This document shows positions 8,106 through 16,152 of a stretch of 64,000 nucleotides of DNA, piece by piece. Within the stretch, counting starts at the first letter, position 1. Every line of letters begins with the position of its first letter. The DNA comes from Novipirellula aureliae (GTDB taxonomy: Bacteria; Planctomycetota; Planctomycetia; Pirellulales; Pirellulaceae). The translations under genes and the position numbers were made by a program. The stretch is taken from assembly GCF_007860185.1 (NCBI RefSeq), contig NZ_SJPY01000001.1:1279153-1343152 (forward strand), in the 5' to 3' direction. The notes below the pieces were generated by a model. The model saw nothing but the letters and a program-made list of their open reading frames with translations, made no database searches and was not told the DNA's origin.

Positions 8106-10265
8106 ATGAATTTGCAAACAGACGTATGTGTGACGACGAGGTCGGGGGACAGCGCACCGGTGGTTACCAAGACTCCGCTCCTCGATGTGGGCGACGTCGA
8201 ACCCAAACGCCAGGAAATCCTGGACTACTTTCATCACACGTTCACGTTGTATGAAAGTCTGTTCGAGTGTCTGGCCAGTGAGGAGGCTTTTTACACTCGT
8301 GCCAATCGTTTGCGGCATCCGTTGATCTTCTACTATGGTCATACGGCAGTCTTTTTTATCAACAAATTAAACGTCGCAAACTGGATCACTACGCGGATTG
8401 ATCCTCGGCTTGAATCCAGTTTGGCGGTCGGCGTGGATGAAATGTCTTGGGACGATCTGAACGAAGACCATTTCGACTGGCCTCGTCCCACACAGGTCAA
8501 GGCTTATCGGGACAAAACGCGTGACACTGTAGATCGCTTCATCCGCCAGTGCGATTTCGAAATGCCGATCGACTGGAACAGTCCACTATGGATCATTTTG
8601 ATGGGGATCGAACACGAACGTATCCACTTAGAAACGTCTTCGGTCTTGATTCGCGAGCTGCCGATCGATCTGGTACACGACCACCCAGTTTGGGGCAACG
8701 TTTGTCGCAGGTCGGGAGCGGCTCCTAAGAATCGGTTGATTCCTGTGCGCGGCGGCGTGCTGGAATTGGGAAAAGCGAAATCGAACCCAATCTACGGCTG
8801 GGATGTCGAGTACGGCTTCGACCGCCAAGAAGTCCAACCGTTCGCCGCATCCCAATACCTTGTTTCCAATCAAGAATTTCGTGATTTTATCGAATCGGGC
8901 GGGTATCAGAAGCAACGGTATTGGACTCCCGAAGGCAAACGCTGGCTAGAATTCAGCCAGGCAACGCATCCTGTTTATTGGATCAAAAACGATGGTGGAT
9001 TTCGATATCGGTCGATGTTGAGAGTGATTGATATGCCGTGGAACTGGCCCGCCGAAATCAACTACCTGGAAGCGAAAGCCTTCTGCAATTGGAAATCGGA
9101 AGTCACCGGGCTGGGTCTTCGGATGCCGACCGAAGCGGAATGGTATCAGCTAAGGAACGAGCTTGAAACCGATCAACCTTATTGGGATCGTGCGCCGGGG
9201 AATATCAACTTGGAATTTGAAATGTCCTGTTGTCCCGTCGACCGTCATCAATTCCAAGACGGATTCTGTGACATCATCGGAAACGTCTGGCAGTGGACCG
9301 AGACTCCGATTGATGGCTACGACGGATATGAAGTCCACCGAGCCTACGACGATTTCTCGACCCCGACGTTTGACGGCATGCACAACGTCTTCAAGGGCGG
9401 GGCGTGGATATCGACCGGTAACGAAGCAACGAAAGGCGCTCGTTTTGCGTTCCGGCGGCACTTCTTCCAATCCGCTGGACTGCGCTATGTCGAAGCGGAG
9501 CCATTACCGGAAATTGAGTTAAACGTGTATGAAACCGATCAAATGATCTCCAAGTATCTCGACGCACACTACGGCGAACCAAATCTCGGGGTTAAGAATT
9601 TCCCCGTGGCCTGTGTTCAGCACATCCGCCCACTCGTTAACGGTCGTCAGACCCAGCGGGCATTGGATATCGGCTGCGCGAGCGGCCGCGCGTCGTTCGA
9701 GCTAGCGACGGTTTTCGATCATGTCGATGCCGTTGATTTTTCGGCTCGGCTCATTGAGGCACCGGCGAATCTACAGAGGTTGGGGAGACAACGATACGTT
9801 GTCTGTGACGAAGGAGAATTGTCTCTCTATCGCGAGATACGGTTAGACGACTTAGTTAGATATGAAGAAATCAAAGATCGAGTGACCTTCATGCAAGGCG
9901 ATGCGTGTAACCTGCCGGAGAAGTTCAATGATTACGATCTCGTTTTCGCTGGTAACTTGTTGGAACGACTTTATGATCCTGCTCAGTTTTTGGAACGGAT
10001 TAAAATTCGAATTCGAGTGGGTGGTTTGCTCGTGTTAGCATCAACCTATACGTGGCAGGAAGCCTACACGCCGCGCGATAAATGGCTCGGTGGATTCAAA
10101 GCCGCGACTGGCGAAAACTATCACACCTTGCAAGGGATTTCCGAGCTGCTTGAGCCGCAATTTCAGATGCTTGGCGAACCAACGGAGATTCCGTTTGTGA
10201 TTCGAGAATCAGCACGTAAATATCAATATGGCGTTTCAGAATTGAGCGTGTGGCACCGACTCTAG
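8106..10265 (+). CDS. ovoA: 5-histidylcysteine sulfoxide synthase / 4-mercaptohistidine N-methyltransferase (OvoA)
   Basis: 719 residues, close to the usual OvoA length. OvoA joins cysteine and histidine at the imidazole C5 with oxygen and non-heme iron, and its C-terminal domain methylates the product on the way to the antioxidant ovothiol A. Domains: a DinB-like N-terminal part with GIEHERIHLETS giving the HxxxHxE iron site (H170, H174, E176; H79 may be a further ligand); a sulfatase-modifying-factor fold with GLRMPTEAEWYQLRN and IIGNVWQWTETP; and a methyltransferase with LDIGCASGRASFELA (about 519-533). All three parts look intact. The C-S lyase step needed after OvoA is not encoded nearby. 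An ATP-grasp gene follows 62 nt downstream. Confidence 0.92.
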   Translation: MNLQTDVCVTTRSGDSAPVVTKTPLLDVGDVEPKRQEILDYFHHTFTLYESLFECLASEEAFYTRANRLRHPLIFYYGHTAVFFINKLNVANWITTRIDPRLESSLAVGVDEMSWDDLNEDHFDWPRPTQVKAYRDKTRDTVDRFIRQCDFEMPIDWNSPLWIILMGIEHERIHLETSSVLIRELPIDLVHDHPVWGNVCRRSGAAPKNRLIPVRGGVLELGKAKSNPIYGWDVEYGFDRQEVQPFAASQYLVSNQEFRDFIESGGYQKQRYWTPEGKRWLEFSQATHPVYWIKNDGGFRYRSMLRVIDMPWNWPAEINYLEAKAFCNWKSEVTGLGLRMPTEAEWYQLRNELETDQPYWDRAPGNINLEFEMSCCPVDRHQFQDGFCDIIGNVWQWTETPIDGYDGYEVHRAYDDFSTPTFDGMHNVFKGGAWISTGNEATKGARFAFRRHFFQSAGLRYVEAEPLPEIELNVYETDQMISKYLDAHYGEPNLGVKNFPVACVQHIRPLVNGRQTQRALDIGCASGRASFELATVFDHVDAVDFSARLIEAPANLQRLGRQRYVVCDEGELSLYREIRLDDLVRYEEIKDRVTFMQGDACNLPEKFNDYDLVFAGNLLERLYDPAQFLERIKIRIRVGGLLVLASTYTWQEAYTPRDKWLGGFKAATGENYHTLQGISELLEPQFQMLGEPTEIPFVIRESARKYQYGVSELSVWHRL

Positions 10266-10327
10266 GCAGCTTAAACGCTGTTTGAGTGACGGTTATTCGA
10301 TCATCTTTTGTGTTGCAATCGCATCCT

Positions 10328-11554
10328 ATGCCACCTATTTATCAACAATCCGATCTCGCATTCTTGTCCGAACTCTATGCTCAGGACGCACCGGATGCCG
10401 TGTTGTTTGCGGAGTATCCGTCGTCCAACAGTGTTGAAACCCAATTTCAGAATCGTTCGAAGTACATCATTCACGACCCATTTCCGCCGCCGACTCGGGC
10501 GTTGATCAAGGTGCTCGGGCCGCATCATTTGATGTGCGGTTGGGGGCGAGGGTTGGCCGTGGCTTCGGAATTTCCTCCGCCGCCGCGATTGATTGAGCAT
10601 TGGCGGAGCATCTTTGGCGACAAGGGATGTCCGATTTGGCAACCCGGCCCGCTTGTAAACGAGGGGGTGATGCCGAGTGAATTCGACGCGTCGGCTGCCT
10701 ACATCACGCTTTTTCCTCACGAGTCATTGTCTCCGCTACAACAGGTCATCGATCCCGCTACGAACTATTCGCTTCATTCAAAGGAGGTGATTGCCGAGAT
10801 CGATTGCCCCCAGGCGGCTGTCCTTGAGCATGTTGTGCCTCCCTGCATTGTCAAACTTAGCCACGGGTATGCCGGGCTTGGCAATTTTTGCATTTCAGGT
10901 CCAGATGATGAAGCGGAGATGCAGCGGCGACTAAAACAATATTGGCCGGGGGCGAACTTGGTGATCAATGAGAGGATCGAGAACATTACTGGCGATTTCG
11001 GCGTCCAGTTCTACTTGAGCAAAGATGGCTCGATGGTTTGGTTGGGGCTGACCGAGCAACACTTCGACACGAACAAAAAATGGTGCGGCGGCACATTTTC
11101 CGCCGACTTGCAAGTCCAGCTTTTTAATTCTCTGTGCCAGATCGTACGGCCCGTTGGCGACTCTCTTCACGCTTCAGGCTATTTCGGTCTGGTGGGAATT
11201 GACGTATTGAGAGATGCAATGAATTGTTTTTACCTCGTTGATGTGAACCCTAGGTTAACAGGCATTACTCCCTTCTTAATGGCATCAAGAATTTTTGCGC
11301 GAACGGGGCGATTCAACGAGGGGCTCTATCAAGCGAGTTTTCGGTTTCCCGGGTCGATGGATCAGCTCTTTGATGCCGCCAACCGCCTGGACGATGCGCG
11401 TGTGCTGGTATTGAGCGGGCTGGAACTCGCAACCGACACCAAGAACGTTACAACGACATGTCACTTGTCGGTTAGCTCGGATTCCCAAGTCCGCAATCAG
11501 CAGATACTCAGCGGTTTAGCAGACGACCGATTATCGCGTGCAAGGCAGAGCTAA
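10328..11554 (+). CDS. ATP-grasp domain protein next to ovoA
   Basis: 408 residues from the ATG at 10328 (a GTG at 10286 would add 14). The ATP-grasp fold is shown by PPCIVKLSHGYAGLGNF (nucleotide-binding lysine strand), INERIENITGDFGVQFYL, and FYLVDVNPRLTGITPFL, whose DVNPR (about 305-309) holds the metal-binding acid and Asn. ATP-grasp enzymes usually join a carboxylate to an amine or thiol through an acyl phosphate. The N-terminal 180 residues are not recognised. Gap to ovoA is 62 nt on the same strand, so cotranscription is likely. The substrate is unknown; acting on ovothiol, an intermediate or a related amino acid is an inference from position only. Confidence 0.75.
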   Translation: MPPIYQQSDLAFLSELYAQDAPDAVLFAEYPSSNSVETQFQNRSKYIIHDPFPPPTRALIKVLGPHHLMCGWGRGLAVASEFPPPPRLIEHWRSIFGDKGCPIWQPGPLVNEGVMPSEFDASAAYITLFPHESLSPLQQVIDPATNYSLHSKEVIAEIDCPQAAVLEHVVPPCIVKLSHGYAGLGNFCISGPDDEAEMQRRLKQYWPGANLVINERIENITGDFGVQFYLSKDGSMVWLGLTEQHFDTNKKWCGGTFSADLQVQLFNSLCQIVRPVGDSLHASGYFGLVGIDVLRDAMNCFYLVDVNPRLTGITPFLMASRIFARTGRFNEGLYQASFRFPGSMDQLFDAANRLDDARVLVLSGLELATDTKNVTTTCHLSVSSDSQVRNQQILSGLADDRLSRARQS

Positions 11555-11781
11555 GGGGCATCGACTTGAATGCGATTGGAGGGATCATCGAGTTAAATCA
11601 AATGGATTCAGAAATGAAGGAGTGGGATGACGGACACCCTATCAGAAAGGTCAATGCGGTCGGATCCTGGTCGGACGGGAGGATCACTCGCTGGAAGTAA
11701 TCCGCATCGGGTTAGAGCAACTTGATCCGCGACACGCGACGTTTCTGACGTCGAGTCCCGTCATTAGCGAGGAGTTCACTC

Positions 11782-12000
11782 GTGCTAAAGGTTGCCGATG
11801 CGAAAGCGCTCCGTCGTTTCAAGACGCATTGGCAAGACGCATTGGGATGTGTGCTAACCTCGGATCACATGCTTGGCGAACGGCTGCACCGCCTCGAAGG
11901 TTGCAGCGCAGCGGGATCGATCCAGAGGTTGGCCAAACGGCTACGCGCATTGGAAGAGACAAAAGATCGACAAGTCGCCAACTTTACACGCATGGATTGA
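11782..12000 (+). CDS. Doubtful small protein, 72 aa
   Basis: A GTG-started frame with GAGGAG about 7 nt upstream encodes a basic, Arg/Leu-rich peptide (for example RFKTHWQDALGC, RLAKRLRALEETK) without a known domain. The region 11555-11781 before it contains only short open stretches and may be the remains of a larger gene. Retained because of the ribosome-binding site; it may well be chance. Confidence 0.25.
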   Translation: MLKVADAKALRRFKTHWQDALGCVLTSDHMLGERLHRLEGCSAAGSIQRLAKRLRALEETKDRQVANFTRMD

Positions 12001-12045
12001 GCCCTCCGCTAGACGCGATGGCGTGGGGGCGTTTCCAGTCGTCTC

Positions 12046-12714
12046 TTAAGCGATTCGTTGTGCGGGCTCTTGTCCAAATCCCTGATCCAGAAGTTCTCTG
12101 CGAATTTCATCAAATAGCGATTGTTGCAAATTCTTTGACTTTCCCCAATCGTACCATTGGGCCGAGATCGTCGAAGCCATTGAGACCCGGACCAATGCGT
12201 TCTCTTTTTCCAGCAAGATATTCATCCGCCCACGGTTGGTGATCAATCCGGCAGGAATATCCGAGATCAGCAAGCACTGCGTTTCACCCTGTTGGACCTC
12301 GGCAATGGCGAGGGATTTGATCGCCAAACTGCTGAGAACGGCAAGCATCACTCGACCGGTCGGTGCATCGCACAGAGCCTCGGATTGGTAATCGGTCTTG
12401 ATCCCCAACTTATCGTAGATGGGAAGAATCGCCGTCGTCAGTTTCCCAAGCGAGAAACCAATGGGGGAAACGGCATCAAAAATGCTCAAGAGATCTTCGC
12501 CCGAGAGTCCTCTCATTCCGCAGGGACGGATGGCCCCAAGTCGACTACGAACGTCAGGATGAGCGATGATGGTCTCATAGTCAATGGAATCGGTCCAGTG
12601 AATCGATGCCGTGTTTGTCTCGTTCGCTACCGAACGGCGAGACGCCAATTGATCCTGCCCACACGCCGGACAAAAAGCCACCGCGCCAGCCGCACCGCAC
12701 TGAAAACAATACAT
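12046..12714 (-). CDS. Zinc-ribbon protein of unknown function
   Basis: 222 residues. The N-terminus MYCFQCGAAGAVAFCPACG has two CxxC pairs (C3, C6 and C15, C18) forming a zinc ribbon. The rest is a mixed alpha/beta region with no recognised motif and no membrane segment. It ends TSAQWYDWGKSKNLQQSLFD followed by a charged tail. Zinc-ribbon proteins of this layout are common in planctomycetes. It faces DUF488 across a 15-bp triplicate repeat. Confidence 0.65.
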   Translation of the reverse strand: MYCFQCGAAGAVAFCPACGQDQLASRRSVANETNTASIHWTDSIDYETIIAHPDVRSRLGAIRPCGMRGLSGEDLLSIFDAVSPIGFSLGKLTTAILPIYDKLGIKTDYQSEALCDAPTGRVMLAVLSSLAIKSLAIAEVQQGETQCLLISDIPAGLITNRGRMNILLEKENALVRVSMASTISAQWYDWGKSKNLQQSLFDEIRRELLDQGFGQEPAQRIA

Positions 12715-12780
12715 GGATTCTCCTCAAAATCAAACCGGAAGGTCTCAGAGTGATCGATACCCGATCCATGCTGCTTCAAG

Positions 12781-12825
12781 CAAGCCCAGATTGCCCAAGC
12801 CCAGATTGCCCAAGCCCAGATTGCC
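12781..12825. repeat. 15-bp tandem repeat, three perfect copies
   Basis: Three identical units CAAGCCCAGATTGCC in the divergent spacer between the zinc-ribbon gene and the DUF488 gene. One of several short tandem duplications in the window. Confidence 0.9.
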
Positions 12826-12873
12826 GGTCACCCAATGCGTACCCCGATATCTGCAGCCTACAATGGAAGAAAA

Positions 12874-13251
12874 ATGAGTGGAAAAGAACGAACGATTGAA
12901 ATCACCAGAGCTTACGTTTGCCCTGAGTCAGACAACGCCTATCGAGTACTCGTCGATCGACTTTGGCCGCGCGGTGTGAAAAAAGAATCGTTGAAGTTGG
13001 ACCAATGGGCAAAGCGACTCGCGCCGAGCGACAAGCTACGAAAATGGTTCGCCCATGATCCCGAGAAGTGGGCAGAGTTCCGGAAGCTTTTCCTTAAGGA
13101 ATTGTCGGGAAACAAAGACGAAGCCTACGAATTGTTGCGGGCGGCTGGCGACAAAGCGATCCTACTGATCTATGCGGCCAAGGACGAAGAGCACAACAAT
13201 GCCGTTGTGTTGAAGGAATATTTGGGCAGACTCAGCCCACCCGATGTCTGA
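12874..13251 (+). CDS. DUF488 family protein
   Basis: 125 residues, the full length of the short DUF488 branch. Characteristic blocks are DNAYRVLVDRLWPRGVKKES, LDQWAKRLAPSDKLRKWFAH and DPEKWAEFRKLF, followed by LLIYAAKDEEHNNAVVLKEY. The function is not established; members often lie near redox or heme genes. The ATG at 12874 is preferred to 12835 because the family begins a few residues before the I-x-R-A-Y strand. Monocistronic. Confidence 0.85.
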   Translation: MSGKERTIEITRAYVCPESDNAYRVLVDRLWPRGVKKESLKLDQWAKRLAPSDKLRKWFAHDPEKWAEFRKLFLKELSGNKDEAYELLRAAGDKAILLIYAAKDEEHNNAVVLKEYLGRLSPPDV

Positions 13252-13373
13252 ATGGAAAGAGATAATATGGGAACAGCAAACTGAGAGATAGAATCGAGTC
13301 GCTGGAAAACAAAACTCAAGCCGCTGGCCCCGTTCCCATCCACTACTCCCACGTTGCAGCGTGCCGGTGGCAG

Positions 13374-13829
13374 CTAGCTGCAGCCACGTTTTCGATGGAT
13401 CGTTGGCAGGCGAACGACCACGGCAATCCCAACGATCGACAAAACGAAAATGACGGCTTTGACGCTGACGTGCAAATCGCCGAAAATAATCGTGTAGCCA
13501 ACAAGCAGAGCAACCAATAAGTAAGCAAGCACCTTGATGTGATAATGGACTCCCTGCTTCTCATGCCAATCTCGTAGTGGCTTGCCAACCACTGGCCATG
13601 CCAAGGCTTTTGCGTGCAGACGGGGCGACACCCGAATCAAGAAATAGCACATCAGCAAAAGAAACGGCGTCGTCGGAATGCCCGGTAAAACGACGCCGAC
13701 CATTCCTAGTCCGAAGAACACGGCCGCCGAAGACCACGGCCGCCGAAGAACACGCCACTGAGGCCCGTGCCCATCAACACGACACGATATTCGAATCAAC
13801 CGCAAACTCGCCCTTGCCAACTGAACCAT
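13374..13829 (-). CDS. DUF454 (YbaN-like) inner membrane protein
   Basis: 151 residues. The conserved block GMVGVVLPGIPTTPFLLLMC (first membrane helix) followed by RVSPRLHAKALAWPVVGKPL is the DUF454 signature. A further hydrophobic pair lies at about residues 100-140. Function unknown. The N-terminal 38 residues are unusual for the family and their coding DNA contains an imperfect 18-bp duplication (about 13712-13752), so the true start may be internal or the end may be altered. Confidence 0.75.
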   Translation of the reverse strand: MVQLARASLRLIRISCRVDGHGPQWRVLRRPWSSAAVFFGLGMVGVVLPGIPTTPFLLLMCYFLIRVSPRLHAKALAWPVVGKPLRDWHEKQGVHYHIKVLAYLLVALLVGYTIIFGDLHVSVKAVIFVLSIVGIAVVVRLPTIHRKRGCS

Positions 13830-13917
13830 GAACCCCTAACATACACAAACAGGTGCAGGTTCAACAAGTCGCCTTGGTTCCACATTATTGATCTTGAGTT
13901 CGAGGAGAGCGTGGAAG

Positions 13918-14658
13918 ATGAAACCGTCTGAATCCCATTACACGAAACGAGTTGGCCAGTGGGTTGCCGAGCATCCGCAGACGGCGGATGTGTTTGAGAT
14001 GCTACGGATTGATTACTGCTGCGATGGTGACAAGACCCTCGAGCAAGCAAGTTGGGAACATGGGCTGGAATTGCTACGTGTCCATTCGTTGCTGCAGCGG
14101 ACCATTGCTGAAATCGAGGACGCCTCCGTTGACGATTGGCTTCATGCCTCGTTGAGTGGATTGTGTGACCATATCGAACAGAAACATCACGCTTATTTGA
14201 AGAACACGCTTCCTACATTGACGAGCCTGATTGCAGAAGTGGTTGAGGTTTATGGTGATGCGCACGCAGAGCTTGGTGAACTGCAAGATTATTTTGTTGG
14301 CTGGCGTAGCGAGATACTAAACGTCATGGCCATGGAGGAACGAGATTTGTTCCCAGCGATCCGCCAGTTGGATGAGGCGACGTTTACGGGAGAAAGGTTC
14401 GGTCGGGGCGACGACTTCCGTCAACTCTCGGTGCCGATTCGGCGAGTCATTTACGATCACGAGGACATTGGCCAATCGCTTCGCAGCGCACGGGTGGTGG
14501 CGGCGGACTATAAGCCTCCGAGTGATGCAGGCCAAACCTACCGACAGATGTTAGGTTTGCTTCGTCGCGTTGAGACCGACACACGTCATCACGTTCACAA
14601 AGAGAATTACATATTATTTCCGCGAGTTCTGGACTTGGTAACACAGTCAGCGGCATAA
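13918..14658 (+). CDS. ytfE: Iron-sulfur cluster repair di-iron protein (RIC/YtfE/ScdA)
   Basis: 246 residues. RIC proteins restore iron-sulfur clusters damaged by nitric oxide or peroxide. The N-terminal ScdA_N region has FEMLRIDYCCDGDKTLEQA (CC at about 39-40). The hemerythrin-like four-helix part supplies the di-iron ligands: H at IEQKHHAYL, MAMEERDLFPAI, VIYDHEDIG and ETDTRHHVHKENYILFP. The ATG at 13918 has GAGGAG upstream and is preferred to a TTG at 13888. Together with Hmp at 53.9 kb it points to nitrosative stress defence. An array of palindromes starts 14 nt after the stop. Confidence 0.9.
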   Translation: MKPSESHYTKRVGQWVAEHPQTADVFEMLRIDYCCDGDKTLEQASWEHGLELLRVHSLLQRTIAEIEDASVDDWLHASLSGLCDHIEQKHHAYLKNTLPTLTSLIAEVVEVYGDAHAELGELQDYFVGWRSEILNVMAMEERDLFPAIRQLDEATFTGERFGRGDDFRQLSVPIRRVIYDHEDIGQSLRSARVVAADYKPPSDAGQTYRQMLGLLRRVETDTRHHVHKENYILFPRVLDLVTQSAA

Positions 14659-14671
14659 GTTTCGGAACAAA

Positions 14672-14992
14672 GTAGCACAGGCTTCCAGCCTGCGTTCGTG
14701 GCACACGCTTCCAGCCTGCGTTCGTAGCACAGGCTTCCAGCCTGTGTTCGTGGCACAGGCTTCCAGCCTGTGTACGTGACACAGGCTTCCAGCCTGCGTT
14801 CGTGGCACAGGCTTCCAGCCTGTGTTCGTGGCACAGGCTTCCAGCCTGTGTTCGTAGCACAGGCTTCCAGCCTGCGTTCGTAGCACAGGCTTCCAGCCTG
14901 CGTTCGTAGCACAGGCTTCCAGCCTGCGTTCGTGGCACAGGCTTCCAGCCTGTGTTTTAGCAACCACAGGCTAGAAGCCTGTGCCACGAGCA
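14672..14992. repeat. 11-copy 26-bp palindromic tandem array plus one inverted copy
   Basis: Eleven head-to-tail 26-bp units from 14672 to 14957, spaced exactly 26 bp, each with the core CAGGCTTCCAGCCTG, itself an inverted repeat. Units differ only at one or two positions (GTAGCAC/GTGGCAC, GCGTTC/GTGTTC). An inverted half (CAGGCTAGAAGCCTGTGCCA) closes the array at 14967-14992. It is not a CRISPR: there are no spacers. It separates RIC from the molybdoenzyme operon. Protein-like frames across it are repeat translations. Confidence 0.92.
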
Positions 14993-15015
14993 GCAACCAA
15001 CTTTAGGATTTTCCA

Positions 15016-16068
15016 TTGAAAGCGTTTTCCATTCACCGAGAAGCGATGAAAGCTGGTCTGCACGGCGTTGTCGCGATTGTGATATTGGCCGTGCTGATTC
15101 TTATCGGCTCGCGCAATCTCTCGCACTTCGATGCGGCTCTGGTAGGCTACACCTTTGCGACGTTATTCGCCGCATTCGGCATCACCTATCGTTATTCGAT
15201 GTGGTTACAGCGACCGCCAACCGCGATGTATTGGCGGCGTGGCTGGCAAGCATTCTTTCGTAAGCGTGCAGGACGTCGTAATTTGGTTCTGTGGTTGCGA
15301 CGAGTCTGTGAAGATTTTGCTGCGAACTTGTTTATTTTCCGCCGCGGCTTCTTTCGCTGGGCGGCGCACTTTTTGATTATGTGGGGCTGCATCCTCGCGG
15401 CAGCGATTACATTCCCGCTTGTCTTTGGTTGGGTTCATTTCGAATTCGCTGGCGATGGTTTTGATACCTATCGCGCGAACGTGTTTGGATTTCCGACCAT
15501 GTCGTTCCAGATCGATTCTCTACTGGGCTTCATGATATTTCATGGATTGGTTTGGGCGTCCTTCCTTGTCATCGCAGGCGTGATGTTGGCGATGCGCCGG
15601 CGGATGCGAGGGCGAGATGCGTTGGCCATCCAACGGTTCGGTGAAGATTTCCTACCGTTGATCATGTTGTTCGCTGTCAGCGTGACTGGCTTGATGCTCG
15701 TCGTCAGCTATTCATGGATGCACGGTTTTGCTTACGAGTTTTTGTCAATCACACATGCCGTCACCGTCATCTTCACCTTGCTTTGGATGCCATTCGGGAA
15801 GTTTTTTCACTTGTTTCAACGGCCCGCTCAACTGGGCGTCGCATTTTACAAGGATGCGGGGAAGAGTGGTGAGCAGGCGATCTGTCTGCGGTGTGATCAA
15901 CCGTTTGCATCGAAAATGCATGTGGAGGATTTGATTCAAGTGGAGGAGCAATTGGGCTATTGTTACGAGATGTCGGATGGCCCCGCAGATCATTACCAGC
16001 GGATCTGTCCGCGCTGTCGCCGCGTCTCGCTGGCGCTTGCGCAGGGTATCGCATGGAACAAAGCATAG
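15016..16068 (+). CDS. NarI-like membrane subunit with C-terminal CxxC pairs
   Basis: 350 residues. At least five membrane helices (about 18-36, 40-58, 116-140, 172-194, 213-235) with scattered histidines (H118 of [27 protein letters not shown]) suitable as heme b ligands, as in NarI or HdrE quinol-oxidising subunits. The C-terminal 70 residues are soluble and have ICLRCDQPF and ICPRCRR, two CxxC pairs that could bind zinc or iron. The start is uncertain: TTG at 15016 (AGGA 7 nt upstream) or ATG at 15046. It precedes the molybdoenzyme with only a hairpin between them, so it probably anchors that complex. Databases may label such proteins MFS transporters, which the sequence does not support. 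Confidence 0.7.
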   Translation: MKAFSIHREAMKAGLHGVVAIVILAVLILIGSRNLSHFDAALVGYTFATLFAAFGITYRYSMWLQRPPTAMYWRRGWQAFFRKRAGRRNLVLWLRRVCEDFAANLFIFRRGFFRWAAHFLIMWGCILAAAITFPLVFGWVHFEFAGDGFDTYRANVFGFPTMSFQIDSLLGFMIFHGLVWASFLVIAGVMLAMRRRMRGRDALAIQRFGEDFLPLIMLFAVSVTGLMLVVSYSWMHGFAYEFLSITHAVTVIFTLLWMPFGKFFHLFQRPAQLGVAFYKDAGKSGEQAICLRCDQPFASKMHVEDLIQVEEQLGYCYEMSDGPADHYQRICPRCRRVSLALAQGIAWNKA

Positions 16069-16069
16069 C

Positions 16070-16135
16070 GTGGCTGTGGCTTCCAGTCGCAGTCGCATAA
16101 CTACATCAGAAACGGTGGCTAGAAGCCACAGCCAC
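16070..16135. repeat. Palindromic repeat, family B, inside the molybdoenzyme operon
   Basis: Perfect 14-bp arms GTGGCTGTGGCTTC (16070-16083) and GAAGCCACAGCCAC (16122-16135). It begins 2 nt after the stop of the NarI-like gene. If transcribed it could attenuate or stabilise the message between the two genes. Confidence 0.85.
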
Positions 16136-16152
16136 AACAGAATTAAAAAAAC

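Noticed and set aside
14672..14957. Possible CRISPR array
   Set aside because: Units are contiguous without unique spacers, the repeat is itself palindromic and occurs singly elsewhere, and no cas genes are present.
14447..14996. Three long minus-strand frames encoding repeats such as EACATNAGWKPV
   Set aside because: They are translations of the 26-bp palindromic array in all three frames (26 is not a multiple of 3), with no start signals.
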